A stretch of 64,000 bases of DNA from Vibrio hepatarius (GCF_018860525.1 NZ_JAHKPM010000060.1:1-64000); one strand, 5' to 3'; shown: positions 19,408-28,800, numbered from the stretch's first letter. Numbers and translations are program-made. The notes: a model not told the origin generated them from the sequence alone.

Positions 19408-20685
19408 TTAAACGAAAGCATATTCATTTATATTATTTGTGTATCGATGCATGTTTAGCTGACTGTATTTGTTTGCTAATGGCTGAGTAATAATTTGCGT
19501 TAGTATATCGGCAGAACCACAGGCCATTGTCCAGCCTAAAGTTCCGTGCCCAGTATTAGTAAATAGGTTTTTAATAGTGGTGCTACCGATAATCGGTGTT
19601 CCATCAGGAGTCATTGGACGAAATCCGGTCCAATACTCTGCTTTTGATAGGTCGGTACCATTAGGGAATAAATTTGTTACCACATGATTTAATGTTGCTA
19701 TTCGTTTGCTAGGTAAAGATGAATCAAACCCTGCAAGTTCTGCTGTGCCAGCGACTCGTATTCTTTGATCGAATCGTGTGACGGCAACCTTGTAAGTCTC
19801 ATCCATAATGGTTGATTTGGGTGCATGACTATTGTTTAGGATGGGCAAAGTAAGCGAATAGCCCTTAACTGGATAGAGAGGGAGCTGTATGTCTACCTGC
19901 TTTAGAAGTTCTTTAGAGTAGCTTCCCAGCGCAACAACAAATGTATCTGCTGTGTACTCACCTTGAGAAGTGCTCACGCTATGAATTTTATTTTTATTAA
20001 AGTTTAAGTGCCAAACGTCAGTATCAAAATTAAACTTAACACCAGCTTTTTGAGCCATAACTTGCAATTGTTGGCAAAATAAATGGCAGTCACCAGTCTG
20101 GTCGTCAGGCAGGTATAAGCCACCTACAAGTGTTCCTCGCATATGAGCAAGCCCAGGTTCTTGATTTAGGCACTCCTCACTGTTGAGCAGTTGGTATCGT
20201 GTTCCACTTTCTTTTAGTAATGAGGTATCTTTTTCTAGGGCTTGGAGTTGTTTCTTGGTGCGAAATACTTGTAAGGTTCCTTGGCTTCTCCCTTGGTAGT
20301 TCATTTCATAGTTCTCATTTAATTCTGCTAAACACTGGCGACTATGTAATGAGATTTGCAGCATACGAGCTTTGTTGACACGATACCGCTTTAGATTGCA
20401 CTCCTGTAGCATTTGGGTTGACCAGCTTAGCAATTCTCGATTTAGGCCGGGTTTTACTTTCAAAGGGGCATGTTTTGATATTAGCCATTTTAGAGCTTTG
20501 ATCGGTATCCCCGGTGCTGCCCACGGAGAAGAATAGCCATAAGATATTTGACCAGCGTTGGCAAAGCTTGTTTCTTGTGCAGAGCGAGATTGTCTGTCTA
20601 TGACTGTTACATCACAACCAGCCTGAGATAGGTACCATGCGCTCGTTAAACCGATAACACCACTTCCTAAAATAATGACTTTCAC
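19408..20685 (-). CDS. dadA: D-amino acid dehydrogenase small subunit
   Basis: DadA is a membrane-associated FAD enzyme that oxidises D-alanine to pyruvate and ammonia. The FAD motif GSGVIG lies at residues 8-13, followed by the DadA-type ETSFANAGQISYGYSSPWAAPG and, near the C-terminus, FRPMTPDGTPIIG and GHGTLGWTMA. The start is GTG with TAGGGAGA upstream, and the length is 425. It is divergent from a LysR regulator whose gene begins 97 bases away, the usual layout of a regulator and its target. Confidence 0.92.
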   Translation of the reverse strand: MKVIILGSGVIGLTSAWYLSQAGCDVTVIDRQSRSAQETSFANAGQISYGYSSPWAAPGIPIKALKWLISKHAPLKVKPGLNRELLSWSTQMLQECNLKRYRVNKARMLQISLHSRQCLAELNENYEMNYQGRSQGTLQVFRTKKQLQALEKDTSLLKESGTRYQLLNSEECLNQEPGLAHMRGTLVGGLYLPDDQTGDCHLFCQQLQVMAQKAGVKFNFDTDVWHLNFNKNKIHSVSTSQGEYTADTFVVALGSYSKELLKQVDIQLPLYPVKGYSLTLPILNNSHAPKSTIMDETYKVAVTRFDQRIRVAGTAELAGFDSSLPSKRIATLNHVVTNLFPNGTDLSKAEYWTGFRPMTPDGTPIIGSTTIKNLFTNTGHGTLGWTMACGSADILTQIITQPLANKYSQLNMHRYTNNINEYAFV

Positions 20686-20782
20686 AATACTTTCTCCCTA
20701 CGGCTTTACTTTACTCTGCTGTGTTTACATCTGAGTAACAATCGATGAAAATTAATATCATGTTTTAGAAAAACTAAAAGCT

Positions 20783-21685
20783 ATGCAAATGAAGCCTTAT
20801 TTACTCAATGGTATTAATTTGGTGAGCGTTCTGGCTCAACATAAAAGTTTGACCAGTGCTGCAAGTGAGCTGAATATCACTACTGGGGCGGTAAGCCAGC
20901 AACTCCAGTTGGTCGAAGAACGACTAGGCTTTTTGGTTTTTGAGCGTCATGCTCGAGGTATACGTTTAACCACTCTTGGGCAGAAGTTAGTGGAATCTGT
21001 GAGCCCACATTTAGTCGCAATTGAAGACAGCGTTTATCAATTGAGCAACGAAAGATCCAATCAGCCGATTAGATTGAAGTTAACCCCTTCGCTCGCTTTT
21101 AAATGGCTGGTACCACGCTTAGATGATTTTCAGAAAAGTCATCCAGATATTCAGATACAGATGTTTGCTGAAGGCGCTTTGGTTAATAGTACTAGTCGGG
21201 ATTATGATATCGCGATTGACTATGGACCACTGCCTTACAAGCTTAAAAATGCAGAAATGTTGATGGAAGAGTCGCTTGTGCCGGTGATGAGCCCAGATTA
21301 TTTTAATAGTACCTTCAGTTCTTGTTGTTCTATATCGGATTTAGCTTGGAAAAGCGTGACTTTACTTCATGATGCAATGCCTTGGGAAGGAGCGCTAAAA
21401 GAACAAGAGTGGCACTATTGGGCCGTAAAGCATAAGTTGGATTTTGACGTGACTCGAGGTCACTTTTTTAATAGGACGGATATGGCCATGGCTGCTGCTG
21501 AAGCTGGGGTCGGGGTAGCTCTTGCCCGTAAAGCTCTACTTGGATATGAAATCACTCAGAAGAGGTTAATCACTCCATATCCTGCTATTAGAGCTGGTGC
21601 AGGGTATTTTATTCTTACTCATTCTAATACGTCAGATACACATCTGTTTAAACTTTGGCTGAAACAACAAGTCTTTATTGATTAA
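20783..21685 (+). CDS. LysR-family regulator, GcvA-like
   Basis: A 300-residue transcription regulator with an N-terminal winged helix-turn-helix (TSAASELNITTGAVSQQLQLVEERLGFLVFER) and a periplasmic-binding-like effector domain. PRLDDFQKSHPDIQIQ is typical of the GcvA subgroup. It is divergent from dadA across a 97-base gap, so regulation of dadA, perhaps in response to an amino acid, is likely but inferred. Confidence 0.88.
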   Translation: MQMKPYLLNGINLVSVLAQHKSLTSAASELNITTGAVSQQLQLVEERLGFLVFERHARGIRLTTLGQKLVESVSPHLVAIEDSVYQLSNERSNQPIRLKLTPSLAFKWLVPRLDDFQKSHPDIQIQMFAEGALVNSTSRDYDIAIDYGPLPYKLKNAEMLMEESLVPVMSPDYFNSTFSSCCSISDLAWKSVTLLHDAMPWEGALKEQEWHYWAVKHKLDFDVTRGHFFNRTDMAMAAAEAGVGVALARKALLGYEITQKRLITPYPAIRAGAGYFILTHSNTSDTHLFKLWLKQQVFID

Positions 21686-21778
21686 TGTGTAAATATAATT
21701 TGCGAGTACATAAGTGCCCACTACAATTAATGGTATCAGTAAATGTCAGTTTACTGACGTGCTTACAGGGCAGTTTAT

Positions 21779-22756
21779 ATGGAATCGACCCAAAGCCAAT
21801 GCAGCTATCAAAATCCTGATGGCTGGTGCTGCGATCAACCGTGTGGAGACTCCGGTCTATGTTACTGGCATGACCCCAAAGTCGATAAAAGCAATGATGA
21901 TGTAAAAGACAAGGTTGAACAATGGGCTGCAGAAGGTAAACCTTTAGACGGATTTCAGTTGGCAAGAACGAATTTATTAGACATAAACTTGGTAAACCGA
22001 GGCAACAAGGATGGTTACTCATGCCGTGATGTGGATTTTTATCGTGCTGATTTAACAGATGCTCACTTTTTTGGTCTTGATTTGAGGGGATCCTCTATGA
22101 TGAAAACCAAGATGGTGGGCGCTAATCTCCATTGTGCTCAGTTGGATCATTGTAACTTGTTGGGAGCTGATCTCGATAGAGCCAAGTTAGAAAATGTAAA
22201 ATGGGGACGCTACATAAAACAAGAAGAACAAGTCAGAGAAGCGCGAAAGGCACGGCAATATGACAGAGTTGCGCCCTTGTATCAGGAAGCAGAGGAAGTG
22301 TGCCGTAACATTCGTAAGCAATGCGAAACCCAGGGTTTGTTTGAGATAGCAGGTGACTTTTTTAAACGTGAAATGCGTTTTCGGCGTTATCAGATGCCTA
22401 GATTGTGCGTCAAAAGAATTGTATCTAAAACCGTAGATTTGTTTTGTGGTTATGGGGAAGATCCTATGCGGGTCGTTGGCTTTTCAATGTTTCTAATTTT
22501 GGTATGCGCTTTAGCCTACTTTTTTCTCGATACAACAAGCGCACACCCTATATATGAAGAGCTTAGTGGCTGGCAGTTTTATTTATTTGAGTTTTTTAAT
22601 TCGCTGTACTTTAGCGTGGTGACCTTTACTACACTTGGTTATGGAGACATCTCTCCGGTTGGTTTTGCGAGATTTGTTGCAGCATTGGAAGCTTTTCTTG
22701 GCAGCTTTACTATGGCGTTATTTGTGGTGGTTTTTGTTAAGAAAATGACACGTTAA
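21779..22756 (+). CDS. Pentapeptide-repeat, potassium-channel fusion protein
   Basis: Three parts are visible. An N-terminal Cys-rich knuckle (Cys8, 17, 18, 22, 28 and His31) could bind zinc. Pentapeptide repeats (residues about 85-140, e.g. DLRGSSMMKTKMVGANLHCAQL) form a short beta-helix. After a charged helical linker, two membrane segments (about 232-252 and 300-320) flank a pore loop with the selectivity filter TTLGYGD at 284-290. This is a two-TM ion-channel domain. An ATG preceded by ACAGGGCAG gives 325 residues. The biological role is unknown to me. Confidence 0.8.
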   Translation: MESTQSQCSYQNPDGWCCDQPCGDSGLCYWHDPKVDKSNDDVKDKVEQWAAEGKPLDGFQLARTNLLDINLVNRGNKDGYSCRDVDFYRADLTDAHFFGLDLRGSSMMKTKMVGANLHCAQLDHCNLLGADLDRAKLENVKWGRYIKQEEQVREARKARQYDRVAPLYQEAEEVCRNIRKQCETQGLFEIAGDFFKREMRFRRYQMPRLCVKRIVSKTVDLFCGYGEDPMRVVGFSMFLILVCALAYFFLDTTSAHPIYEELSGWQFYLFEFFNSLYFSVVTFTTLGYGDISPVGFARFVAALEAFLGSFTMALFVVVFVKKMTR

Positions 22757-23124
22757 GTTGACTAATGAACATTGGCTAAAAAAGATCTAACGGTCATTTT
22801 CTTATGAAGCACAAGTGAGAGTTTAAATATTTAGAATATAAATGTTTAATTAATAAGCTGTTTTACGCAACTGAGGAAAGTTTACCGAGCGAGGTTTATA
22901 CTTGGAGATGAAAGAAGATCTCATCATAGTGTGAGCAAGGCAGGAGCTTACGGTGATGTTGACGAATTATTCTAGTATTTATAGTGATAGATGAGATAGT
23001 TTACTTGTACCTCATATTCATTTGCTGGGTAAATGAATGTGGGGTAGCACAAATAAGGCAGTTACGTGGGCTTGTGATAACCCAACGTACATGTAATTGA
23101 TACCGAGAATGAGTAAAACCCATT
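22757..23124. other. Non-coding stretch before cheV with a hairpin
   Basis: No gene is supported. The only clear structure is an inverted repeat with 15-bp arms at 23009-23023 and 23031-23045 (two G-U pairs, 7-nt loop), which would lie in the cheV leader, 79 bases before the start codon. It lacks a T-run. Confidence 0.6.
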
Positions 23125-24099
23125 ATGAGCACTTCAAGCAGTACAATTCTTACAGAAAGTGGCACCAATGAACTTGAAATTATTGAATTTCATTTGGTTA
23201 AGCAGATGCCAGATGGCTCGAAAAAAACCTGTTATTACGGTATTAACGTTGCCAAAGTGCGCGAAGTTATTCAAGTTCCTGAAACATCAGACTACCCAAA
23301 TGCCCAGCCACACATGGTAGGAGTATTTTCTTCCCGAGATATTTTGACTCCTCTTGTCGATTTAGCGGGTTGGCTGGGCGTGCCTACGAGTCAGGAACTT
23401 GATAAGAAGTTTGTTATCGTGACAGACTTTAACCGTATGACCAATGGATTTTTAATAGATAGTATCAGCCGTATTCACCGGATATCTTGGAATGATGTTG
23501 AATCTCCAAGCCAGTTCCTTGAAGCTGGAGAGCAAGATTGTGTAGTAGCCGTGGTACGTAAAGAACAAAACCTAATAATGATTCTCGACTTTGAAAAAAT
23601 CATCGCTGATATAAATCCAGAACTGAGTATGGAAAAATACGATGTTACTATGGATAAAAGTGTTGATCTTAACCAGAAAATGATTACTAAACGTAATGCG
23701 AAAACCATCATGGTTGTGGACGATTCTGCATTCATTCGTAATCTCATTCTAGAAACATTGAGCTCAGCAGGTTACAACACCATTGCTTGTAAAGATGGGG
23801 GGGAAGCGCACGACAAGCTAACAGAACTTGCTGAAACGGCAAAAAAAGAAGATGTCCTTGTGACTGAATTTGTTGACGCTGTTGTGAGTGATGTTGAAAT
23901 GCCGCGTATGGACGGTATGCACCTAGTTAAGAGGCTGCGTGAAGCTGATGTCTATAAAGAACTGCCTATAGTCATGTTTTCCTCATTGATGAGTGATGAT
24001 AATCGTGAGAAAGCTTTAGCCTTGGGTGCCAACGACACCCTTACCAAACCTGAGATCGGCCGTATGGTGGCATTAATGGATCAATTTATCTTAAACTAA
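23125..24099 (+). CDS. cheV: Chemotaxis coupling protein CheV
   Basis: CheV joins a CheW-like coupling domain (about residues 10-170, with ACCESSORY loop text such as YPNAQPHMVGVFSSRDILTP) to a receiver domain (about 190-324). Receiver residues are visible: the acidic pair in MVVDDSAFIRN, the phospho-acceptor Asp in VVSDVEMPRMDG, and Lys in LTKPEI. It links chemoreceptors to CheA and can be phosphorylated. Length is 324. Its stop overlaps the converging acyltransferase gene by 9 bases. Confidence 0.94.
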   Translation: MSTSSSTILTESGTNELEIIEFHLVKQMPDGSKKTCYYGINVAKVREVIQVPETSDYPNAQPHMVGVFSSRDILTPLVDLAGWLGVPTSQELDKKFVIVTDFNRMTNGFLIDSISRIHRISWNDVESPSQFLEAGEQDCVVAVVRKEQNLIMILDFEKIIADINPELSMEKYDVTMDKSVDLNQKMITKRNAKTIMVVDDSAFIRNLILETLSSAGYNTIACKDGGEAHDKLTELAETAKKEDVLVTEFVDAVVSDVEMPRMDGMHLVKRLREADVYKELPIVMFSSLMSDDNREKALALGANDTLTKPEIGRMVALMDQFILN

Positions 24100-24849
24100 T
24101 TGTGTTTTATCAGAACGGCTTTTATCTTCTTCTCGCTGGGCAACTTCTTTGTCCAGCTCTGATATTTTAGCGGCCATCAGCGTATGGCAATGCAGCGCTA
24201 GTTTACGAGCATCTTCCAATTTGTAATTAGAGACATCAATTGGCTCAAGCATCTCCGCAATGACAATTCCGTTACCTCTTCGGTTGAGATCAATCTTGCC
24301 ATGAGTGGTACTGACACACATTGGAGTGATAGGTACGCCAGCTTCTATTGCCATTCTAAATGCGCCTGTTTTAAACGGTAGTAAGCCTCTGCCGTTGCTT
24401 CTCGTGCCTTCTGGGTAGACCCAAACTGACAGATCTCTTTGATGTATAGCTTCTACTACTTGCTTGATAGTACTTCTTGCTTGAGATTTATTTTCTCTGT
24501 TGATCAATATATTGCCTGTGATCCAATATAATTGACCAAAGAAGGGTAACCAAAGCAAATCCTTTTTTCCTAGTGTTACAGTTCTTGGTCTAAGCATGCC
24601 TGGATCTGTCACAAAGTCATAGATGCTTTGATGATTGGAAATATAAACACTCTTTTCTGGTGTTGGCGATTTCTCAAGGCCTCTGTGTATCAGTTCTACA
24701 CCGACTATTTTTTGTAACTTATTAAACCAGCGGCAGAAAAAGTATACGTGTTTTGGATTTCTTGGGCTAAACAAGCAGTACACCAAAGCAAACAGTGTGG
24801 TGAAGACAATAAAAACTGCAGTCAGAATCAGGCGAATAATAGCAAGCAA
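24091..24849 (-). CDS. plsC: 1-acyl-glycerol-3-phosphate acyltransferase, PlsC-type
   Basis: PlsC-type enzymes make phosphatidic acid in the inner membrane. An N-terminal membrane segment (IIRLILTAVFIVFTTLFALVY) precedes the acyltransferase box NHQSIYD (the HX4D motif), and the substrate box WVYPEGTRS follows. Length is 252. The start is TTG with GAGGAAAG well spaced upstream. The gene converges on cheV and the two ends overlap by 9 bases, with no terminator between. Confidence 0.88.
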   Translation of the reverse strand: MLAIIRLILTAVFIVFTTLFALVYCLFSPRNPKHVYFFCRWFNKLQKIVGVELIHRGLEKSPTPEKSVYISNHQSIYDFVTDPGMLRPRTVTLGKKDLLWLPFFGQLYWITGNILINRENKSQARSTIKQVVEAIHQRDLSVWVYPEGTRSNGRGLLPFKTGAFRMAIEAGVPITPMCVSTTHGKIDLNRRGNGIVIAEMLEPIDVSNYKLEDARKLALHCHTLMAAKISELDKEVAQREEDKSRSDKTQLV

Positions 24850-25291
24850 AAGACTTTCCTCATTGAGTATGGACGTGCTGCACTATGAATACTATTTAGG
24901 CAGCTATCGCTTAGGCTCTATTTAACCACATTAGAGTGTTTCTAGGCGAGATCGTTTTAAACATCCCCTCTCTTGATAGTTAAATTCAGCATCTGTTCAA
25001 TTTAGTGTTGGTAAGCTTAACCCCTATTTGTGGAATAAAAGCTCAACTAGATGTTGCTATTATCTACTTTTTGTTGACTAAAGTCTCACTTTTTTACAGG
25101 CGGGTGTATTTTTTGGTGTTAACTTATTTAGTTGGTTAATTGATTGAGTGCCTATTTATGATGTTTATATTTTATAAAGTGTTGGTTGTTTTGTGAGCGT
25201 CCTTTATAGCTAAGATTCTTCTGAAAAGTCGATATGACTGACGACTCATGGGAATAAAACGAATAAAAATAGCTCAAAAGGATCAGAGCAG
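24850..25291. other. Non-coding stretch before the serine protease
   Basis: No gene or RNA is supported. It is AT-rich and presumably carries the diverging promoters of the acyltransferase and the protease. I see no convincing operator. Confidence 0.5.
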
Positions 25292-27679
25292 ATGCACAAC
25301 ATAATAAATAAAACCAAAGGAATGTTTATCCTGTCATCGATGGTTGTGGCAGTAGTAATGGCTAGCATGACGTCTGTTTCGTTAGCGAATGTAATGGAGT
25401 TTAATGAGGTTAACCTCCCCACTAAATACATTGTTAAATTTAAAGATACCCCACCAACACCGATGAGAATGTCACGCTCACTACAGCCTGTACCTCAATC
25501 TCATAAGAGCCTACTTGAGGAAGCTAAAGCCCGAGAAATAGAGAGTTTGGGTGATCCTTCCATGTTCAGTATCGAAATGGACAAGCAGCAAGTGTCTAAG
25601 CTGCAAGAGAATCGACAAGTTGAATATGTTGAAGTCGATCCACCGCGGTACCTTCTCAGTGAAACAATTCCGTGGGGCTATACAGCCGTTAATGCCCAGT
25701 TACTCAGTGATGAGAATACGGGCAATCGCACCATATGTATTATCGACTCTGGCTATGATGTGACTCATCATGATCTCAGTGGTAACCGAGTCAGTGGTAG
25801 TGATGACAGTGGTACAGGATCATGGAAGTCTCCCGGTACTGGTAATGCCCATGGTACTCATGTCGCGGGGACCATTGCCGCCATTACAAATGGTGAGGGT
25901 GTGAAGGGAATCATGTCAAACCAAAATGTTAATTTACACATAGTTAAGGTGTTTAATGAGTCAGGTTGGGGCTATTCATCGAGTTTTGTTAAAGCCGTTC
26001 AGATCTGTGCTGACCATGGTGCCAACGTAGTCAATATGAGTTTAGGTGGTAGCATTTCAAGCCGGACAGAGCGCGATGTTTTGCAATCTTTGTATGATGA
26101 TGGCGTGCTTTTGATTGCCGCATCTGGAAATGGTGGTAATGCAATGCACAGCTACCCTGCTTCTTATGATGCGGTGATGTCTATAGCGGCTGTCGATAAT
26201 AAAAGTCATCATGCAGCGTTTTCACAAGCGACTGATCAAGTCGATGTTTCTGCGCCAGGAATGGCAATCTTGTCTACCGTCACTATGGGCGAGGGCGTAC
26301 TTGCCGATATTCGCTCGAGTGATGGCCACTATTTTGAGCGAGGAGTGGTTCCTCACAACCGTAAAGTACTGCGAGTGCCAGAAAACCCACTCGATCCTTA
26401 TAAATCAGATCCTGTATCAGGTAGTGTAACCGCGCCTCTTGCTTTGTGTGATGTATCATCTGGCAGTTACGATTGTGGAGATATGTCTGAAAAAATATGT
26501 TTAGTTGAACGTATCGAGAATCAAGCGTCAGGTTTTAGGCCGGAAATTAATCCAGTAAAAGCGTGTTATCAAGCTGGCGCTAAAGCGGCAATCGTCTTTA
26601 GTAATCAAGACCTCCCTGGCTTACAGAATCCATTTGTGCTTGATGAAGATGATATGTATCACTTAGTGTCTGTGACGGTGGACCGTCAATTAGGGCTAGA
26701 GCTTGTAGAGAAAATCACTGAGACAGTGACGGTTAAAACAACCATGGGTGAGAATTATCAATACTACAATGGAACGTCGATGGCTGCCCCTTATGTTGCA
26801 GGTGTTGCGGGACTAGTTTGGAGTTATCATCCCAAATGTACTGCTCAGCAAGTGCGTAGAGCTTTGACAATAACGGCTACTGATCTCGACTCACAAGGGC
26901 GTGATAATCGTACCGGTTATGGTTTGGTTAATGCACAAGCAGCCAAGGCTTATCTTGATATTGGTTGTAACGGCCCTGATGCGGGGAATAAAGTATTGGA
27001 CAATGGCGTAGCTAAGCAAGAGTTATTTGGTGAAAGTAAATCAAGCAACGTATATACCTTCGATGTTCCTGACAGCGCAACAAAGGCGACTTTCGAGCTT
27101 AGCGGAGGGATTGGAGATGTTGATATCTATGTGCGATTTAATGGCATACCGACAAAGAGTGCTCATGATTGCAGCTCAAAGGAAGAAGGTACTAGCGAGG
27201 CTTGTGCCCTTGATGTGACAAAAGCCGGTACATACCAAGTGCTAATCTACGGATATAAAGCGTATCAGGGGGTAACTTTGCTTGCCACTCATAATGGGCA
27301 AGACTCGACCGACACGGCGCCCACATATTATAGCAATGAAGACGTCCTCGATATTCCGGATCAAAGTGAAGTGGGCGTAAGTAGTAAGATTGATGTCGAG
27401 CGTGCGGGCGATGCCGGTTTAGTGTCTATCGAGGTTGATATCAGCCATGGTTATATTGGTGATTTGCAGCTCACGTTAGAATCTCCTTCTGGTCAAGAAG
27501 TTGTGTTACACAGTAAAACTGGAGGTGCTCTTGAAGCAATTAAAGAGACGTATCAAAAAGACTTTACTGGCTCAGATTCCCAAGGGAGTTGGAAGCTAAA
27601 AGCGGTAGATAATTCTTCTTGGCATACTGGGAAGATTAATCGCTGGGCCATATCTTTTGATACTTTGCCTTCAGAATAA
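25292..27679 (+). CDS. Secreted subtilisin-like (S8) protease, multidomain
   Basis: The 795-residue protein begins with a signal peptide (about 1-33) and an I9-type inhibitory propeptide (YIVKFKDTPPTP to VEYVEVDPPR, about 46-119). The S8 catalytic triad is visible as Asp152 (IIDSGYD), His187 (NAHGTHVAGT) and Ser496 (GTSMAAPYVAG), with Asn280 as oxyanion residue. A PA-like insert lies at about 335-485, a PPC-like domain at 585-665, and a P/proprotein-convertase domain at 690-795. It is probably exported to degrade environmental protein. A small inhibitor-like gene follows after 9 bases. Confidence 0.9.
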   Translation: MHNIINKTKGMFILSSMVVAVVMASMTSVSLANVMEFNEVNLPTKYIVKFKDTPPTPMRMSRSLQPVPQSHKSLLEEAKAREIESLGDPSMFSIEMDKQQVSKLQENRQVEYVEVDPPRYLLSETIPWGYTAVNAQLLSDENTGNRTICIIDSGYDVTHHDLSGNRVSGSDDSGTGSWKSPGTGNAHGTHVAGTIAAITNGEGVKGIMSNQNVNLHIVKVFNESGWGYSSSFVKAVQICADHGANVVNMSLGGSISSRTERDVLQSLYDDGVLLIAASGNGGNAMHSYPASYDAVMSIAAVDNKSHHAAFSQATDQVDVSAPGMAILSTVTMGEGVLADIRSSDGHYFERGVVPHNRKVLRVPENPLDPYKSDPVSGSVTAPLALCDVSSGSYDCGDMSEKICLVERIENQASGFRPEINPVKACYQAGAKAAIVFSNQDLPGLQNPFVLDEDDMYHLVSVTVDRQLGLELVEKITETVTVKTTMGENYQYYNGTSMAAPYVAGVAGLVWSYHPKCTAQQVRRALTITATDLDSQGRDNRTGYGLVNAQAAKAYLDIGCNGPDAGNKVLDNGVAKQELFGESKSSNVYTFDVPDSATKATFELSGGIGDVDIYVRFNGIPTKSAHDCSSKEEGTSEACALDVTKAGTYQVLIYGYKAYQGVTLLATHNGQDSTDTAPTYYSNEDVLDIPDQSEVGVSSKIDVERAGDAGLVSIEVDISHGYIGDLQLTLESPSGQEVVLHSKTGGALEAIKETYQKDFTGSDSQGSWKLKAVDNSSWHTGKINRWAISFDTLPSE

Positions 27680-27688
27680 GGAGAGAAT

Positions 27689-28030
27689 ATGAGAAATAGG
27701 ATGGTCACAATACGCACCATAGCTTGCCTTCTCATCTCGCTCTGTCTGCCAGTGGTAACGCTGGCAGCAGGCCAAGATCCAATGGCGAAAGATAGCCAAT
27801 TGGCAAAGATGGAAAGCGAGCCGTCGAGGTTTTACGTCAAATATCATCAAGGAAAGCAGCAACCAGTGAGAGAGCTGTTGCAAGTCAATAGCCTAGAAGT
27901 ATTAGACGCACTGGATGATTTACAGGTGCTGGTTGTCTCAGGCCCCAAAGATAAGCTGAAACAGCTCGAAGGAGATGATTTGATTGACTATATCGAACCA
28001 GAGCCGATTCGGCAGTTGTACTCTCAGTAG
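27689..28030 (+). CDS. Secreted small protein with I9-like inhibitor fold
   Basis: This 113-residue protein has a signal peptide (to about residue 27, VTLAAG). Its body resembles the S8 propeptide: RFYVKYHQGK at the start and LIDYIEPEPIRQL at the end, parallel to YIVKFKD and VEYVEVDPPR in the preceding protease. AAGGAGAG precedes the ATG, and the gap to the protease stop is 9 bases, so the genes are probably co-transcribed. I infer a stand-alone inhibitor or folding aid for the protease; the direct evidence is only this similarity and the position. Confidence 0.6.
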   Translation: MRNRMVTIRTIACLLISLCLPVVTLAAGQDPMAKDSQLAKMESEPSRFYVKYHQGKQQPVRELLQVNSLEVLDALDDLQVLVVSGPKDKLKQLEGDDLIDYIEPEPIRQLYSQ

Positions 28031-28112
28031 TTCATCAGTATTGAGGCTATCTCAACTTTGCGCACAAACAGGCTGAATTTCTTCAGTCCTGATTTTACAC
28101 TTGTTTCAAAAT

Positions 28113-28165
28113 ACAACTTATATGTTGTTTGTTGTTTATATAGAATGGTACAACTAATAAGTTGT
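28113..28165. promoter_or_regulatory. Twin palindromic operators before the XRE gene
   Basis: ACAAC-N6-GTTGT occurs at 28113-28128 and again at 28150-28165, 37 bases apart, just upstream of the XRE gene start at 28175. A possible -10 TTATAT (28118-28123, -35 TTTACA at 28094) lies inside the first copy. The arrangement suits autorepression by the XRE protein. Confidence 0.65.
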
Positions 28166-28174
28166 TTGAGGTGT

Positions 28175-28507
28175 ATGGTGAAGGATATTGATGAAATTGC
28201 GGCACTGCTCATTGAGCAACGTAAAAAGCTGGGCATCGAGCAAAAAGATATGTACATGCGAATCGGCATGAAGCAGCAACAGTATCAACGCATTGAGGCG
28301 GGTAGTGACGTAAAACTTTCGACTTTGCTCAGAGTGCTGGAAGGGCTGGATTTAGAGCTTTTTATTGCACCCAAAAGAGCGGAGGTCATATCTGTTCCAA
28401 TGCAGGGTAAAGCAGGTAGGCAAAGCCAATTTGGCATAAGTGAAGCTAGTCTTGAAGATGACTCAGATGATCTTGAGTTTTGGTTTGGCTCTGAGGGTAG
28501 CTCATGA
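28175..28507 (+). CDS. XRE-family DNA-binding protein
   Basis: This is a 110-residue protein with an N-terminal helix-turn-helix (LIEQRKKLGIEQKDMYMRIGMKQQQYQRIEAG) followed by LELFIAPKR, the short pattern seen in HipB-like antitoxins. An acidic tail ends the protein. The frame is open from 28058, but the ATG at 28175 follows GAGG and the operator pair, so I start there. A 40-codon frame overlaps its stop (ATGA). No HipA toxin lies beside it, so it is either an orphan or half of an unusual pair. Confidence 0.75.
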   Translation: MVKDIDEIAALLIEQRKKLGIEQKDMYMRIGMKQQQYQRIEAGSDVKLSTLLRVLEGLDLELFIAPKRAEVISVPMQGKAGRQSQFGISEASLEDDSDDLEFWFGSEGSS

Positions 28508-28626
28508 GCAAGCAGATAGAGAAAGTTGAAGGCTTAAACATCCAAGAACTTCCGATGGAAGCTGAGCATAAATCAGCACTTAGGCAGCATTGGCAACAAT
28601 TAAGTAGCGATTTTAAGCTTTTATAA
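28504..28626 (+). CDS. Small 40-residue protein coupled to the XRE gene
   Basis: The ATG overlaps the XRE stop codon (ATGA), implying translational coupling. The product begins MSKQIEKVEG and includes LPMEAEHKSALRQHWQQL. I recognise no family; it looks helical and amphipathic. It may be a partner peptide, a toxin, or the remnant of a larger gene. Confidence 0.4.
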   Translation: MSKQIEKVEGLNIQELPMEAEHKSALRQHWQQLSSDFKLL

Positions 28627-28800
28627 TTCGTAGTATGTCTGCGAATTACTTTGGACTACATATTGTTGGCTCTAACTGCCTTCAACCTGATCAGTTTTTG
28701 ATAATTGTGATTTTGTTGGGCTTTTATAAGTATTACTTTAATAAATACAGTTATTGATGAGTCTCAACTTTTTTCTTTACGGTTTAATGGTATAAAAGAT

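Noticed and set aside
21675-22022. 115-residue minus-strand frame at the start of the channel gene
   Set aside because: It is opposite a clearly coding pentapeptide/channel frame.
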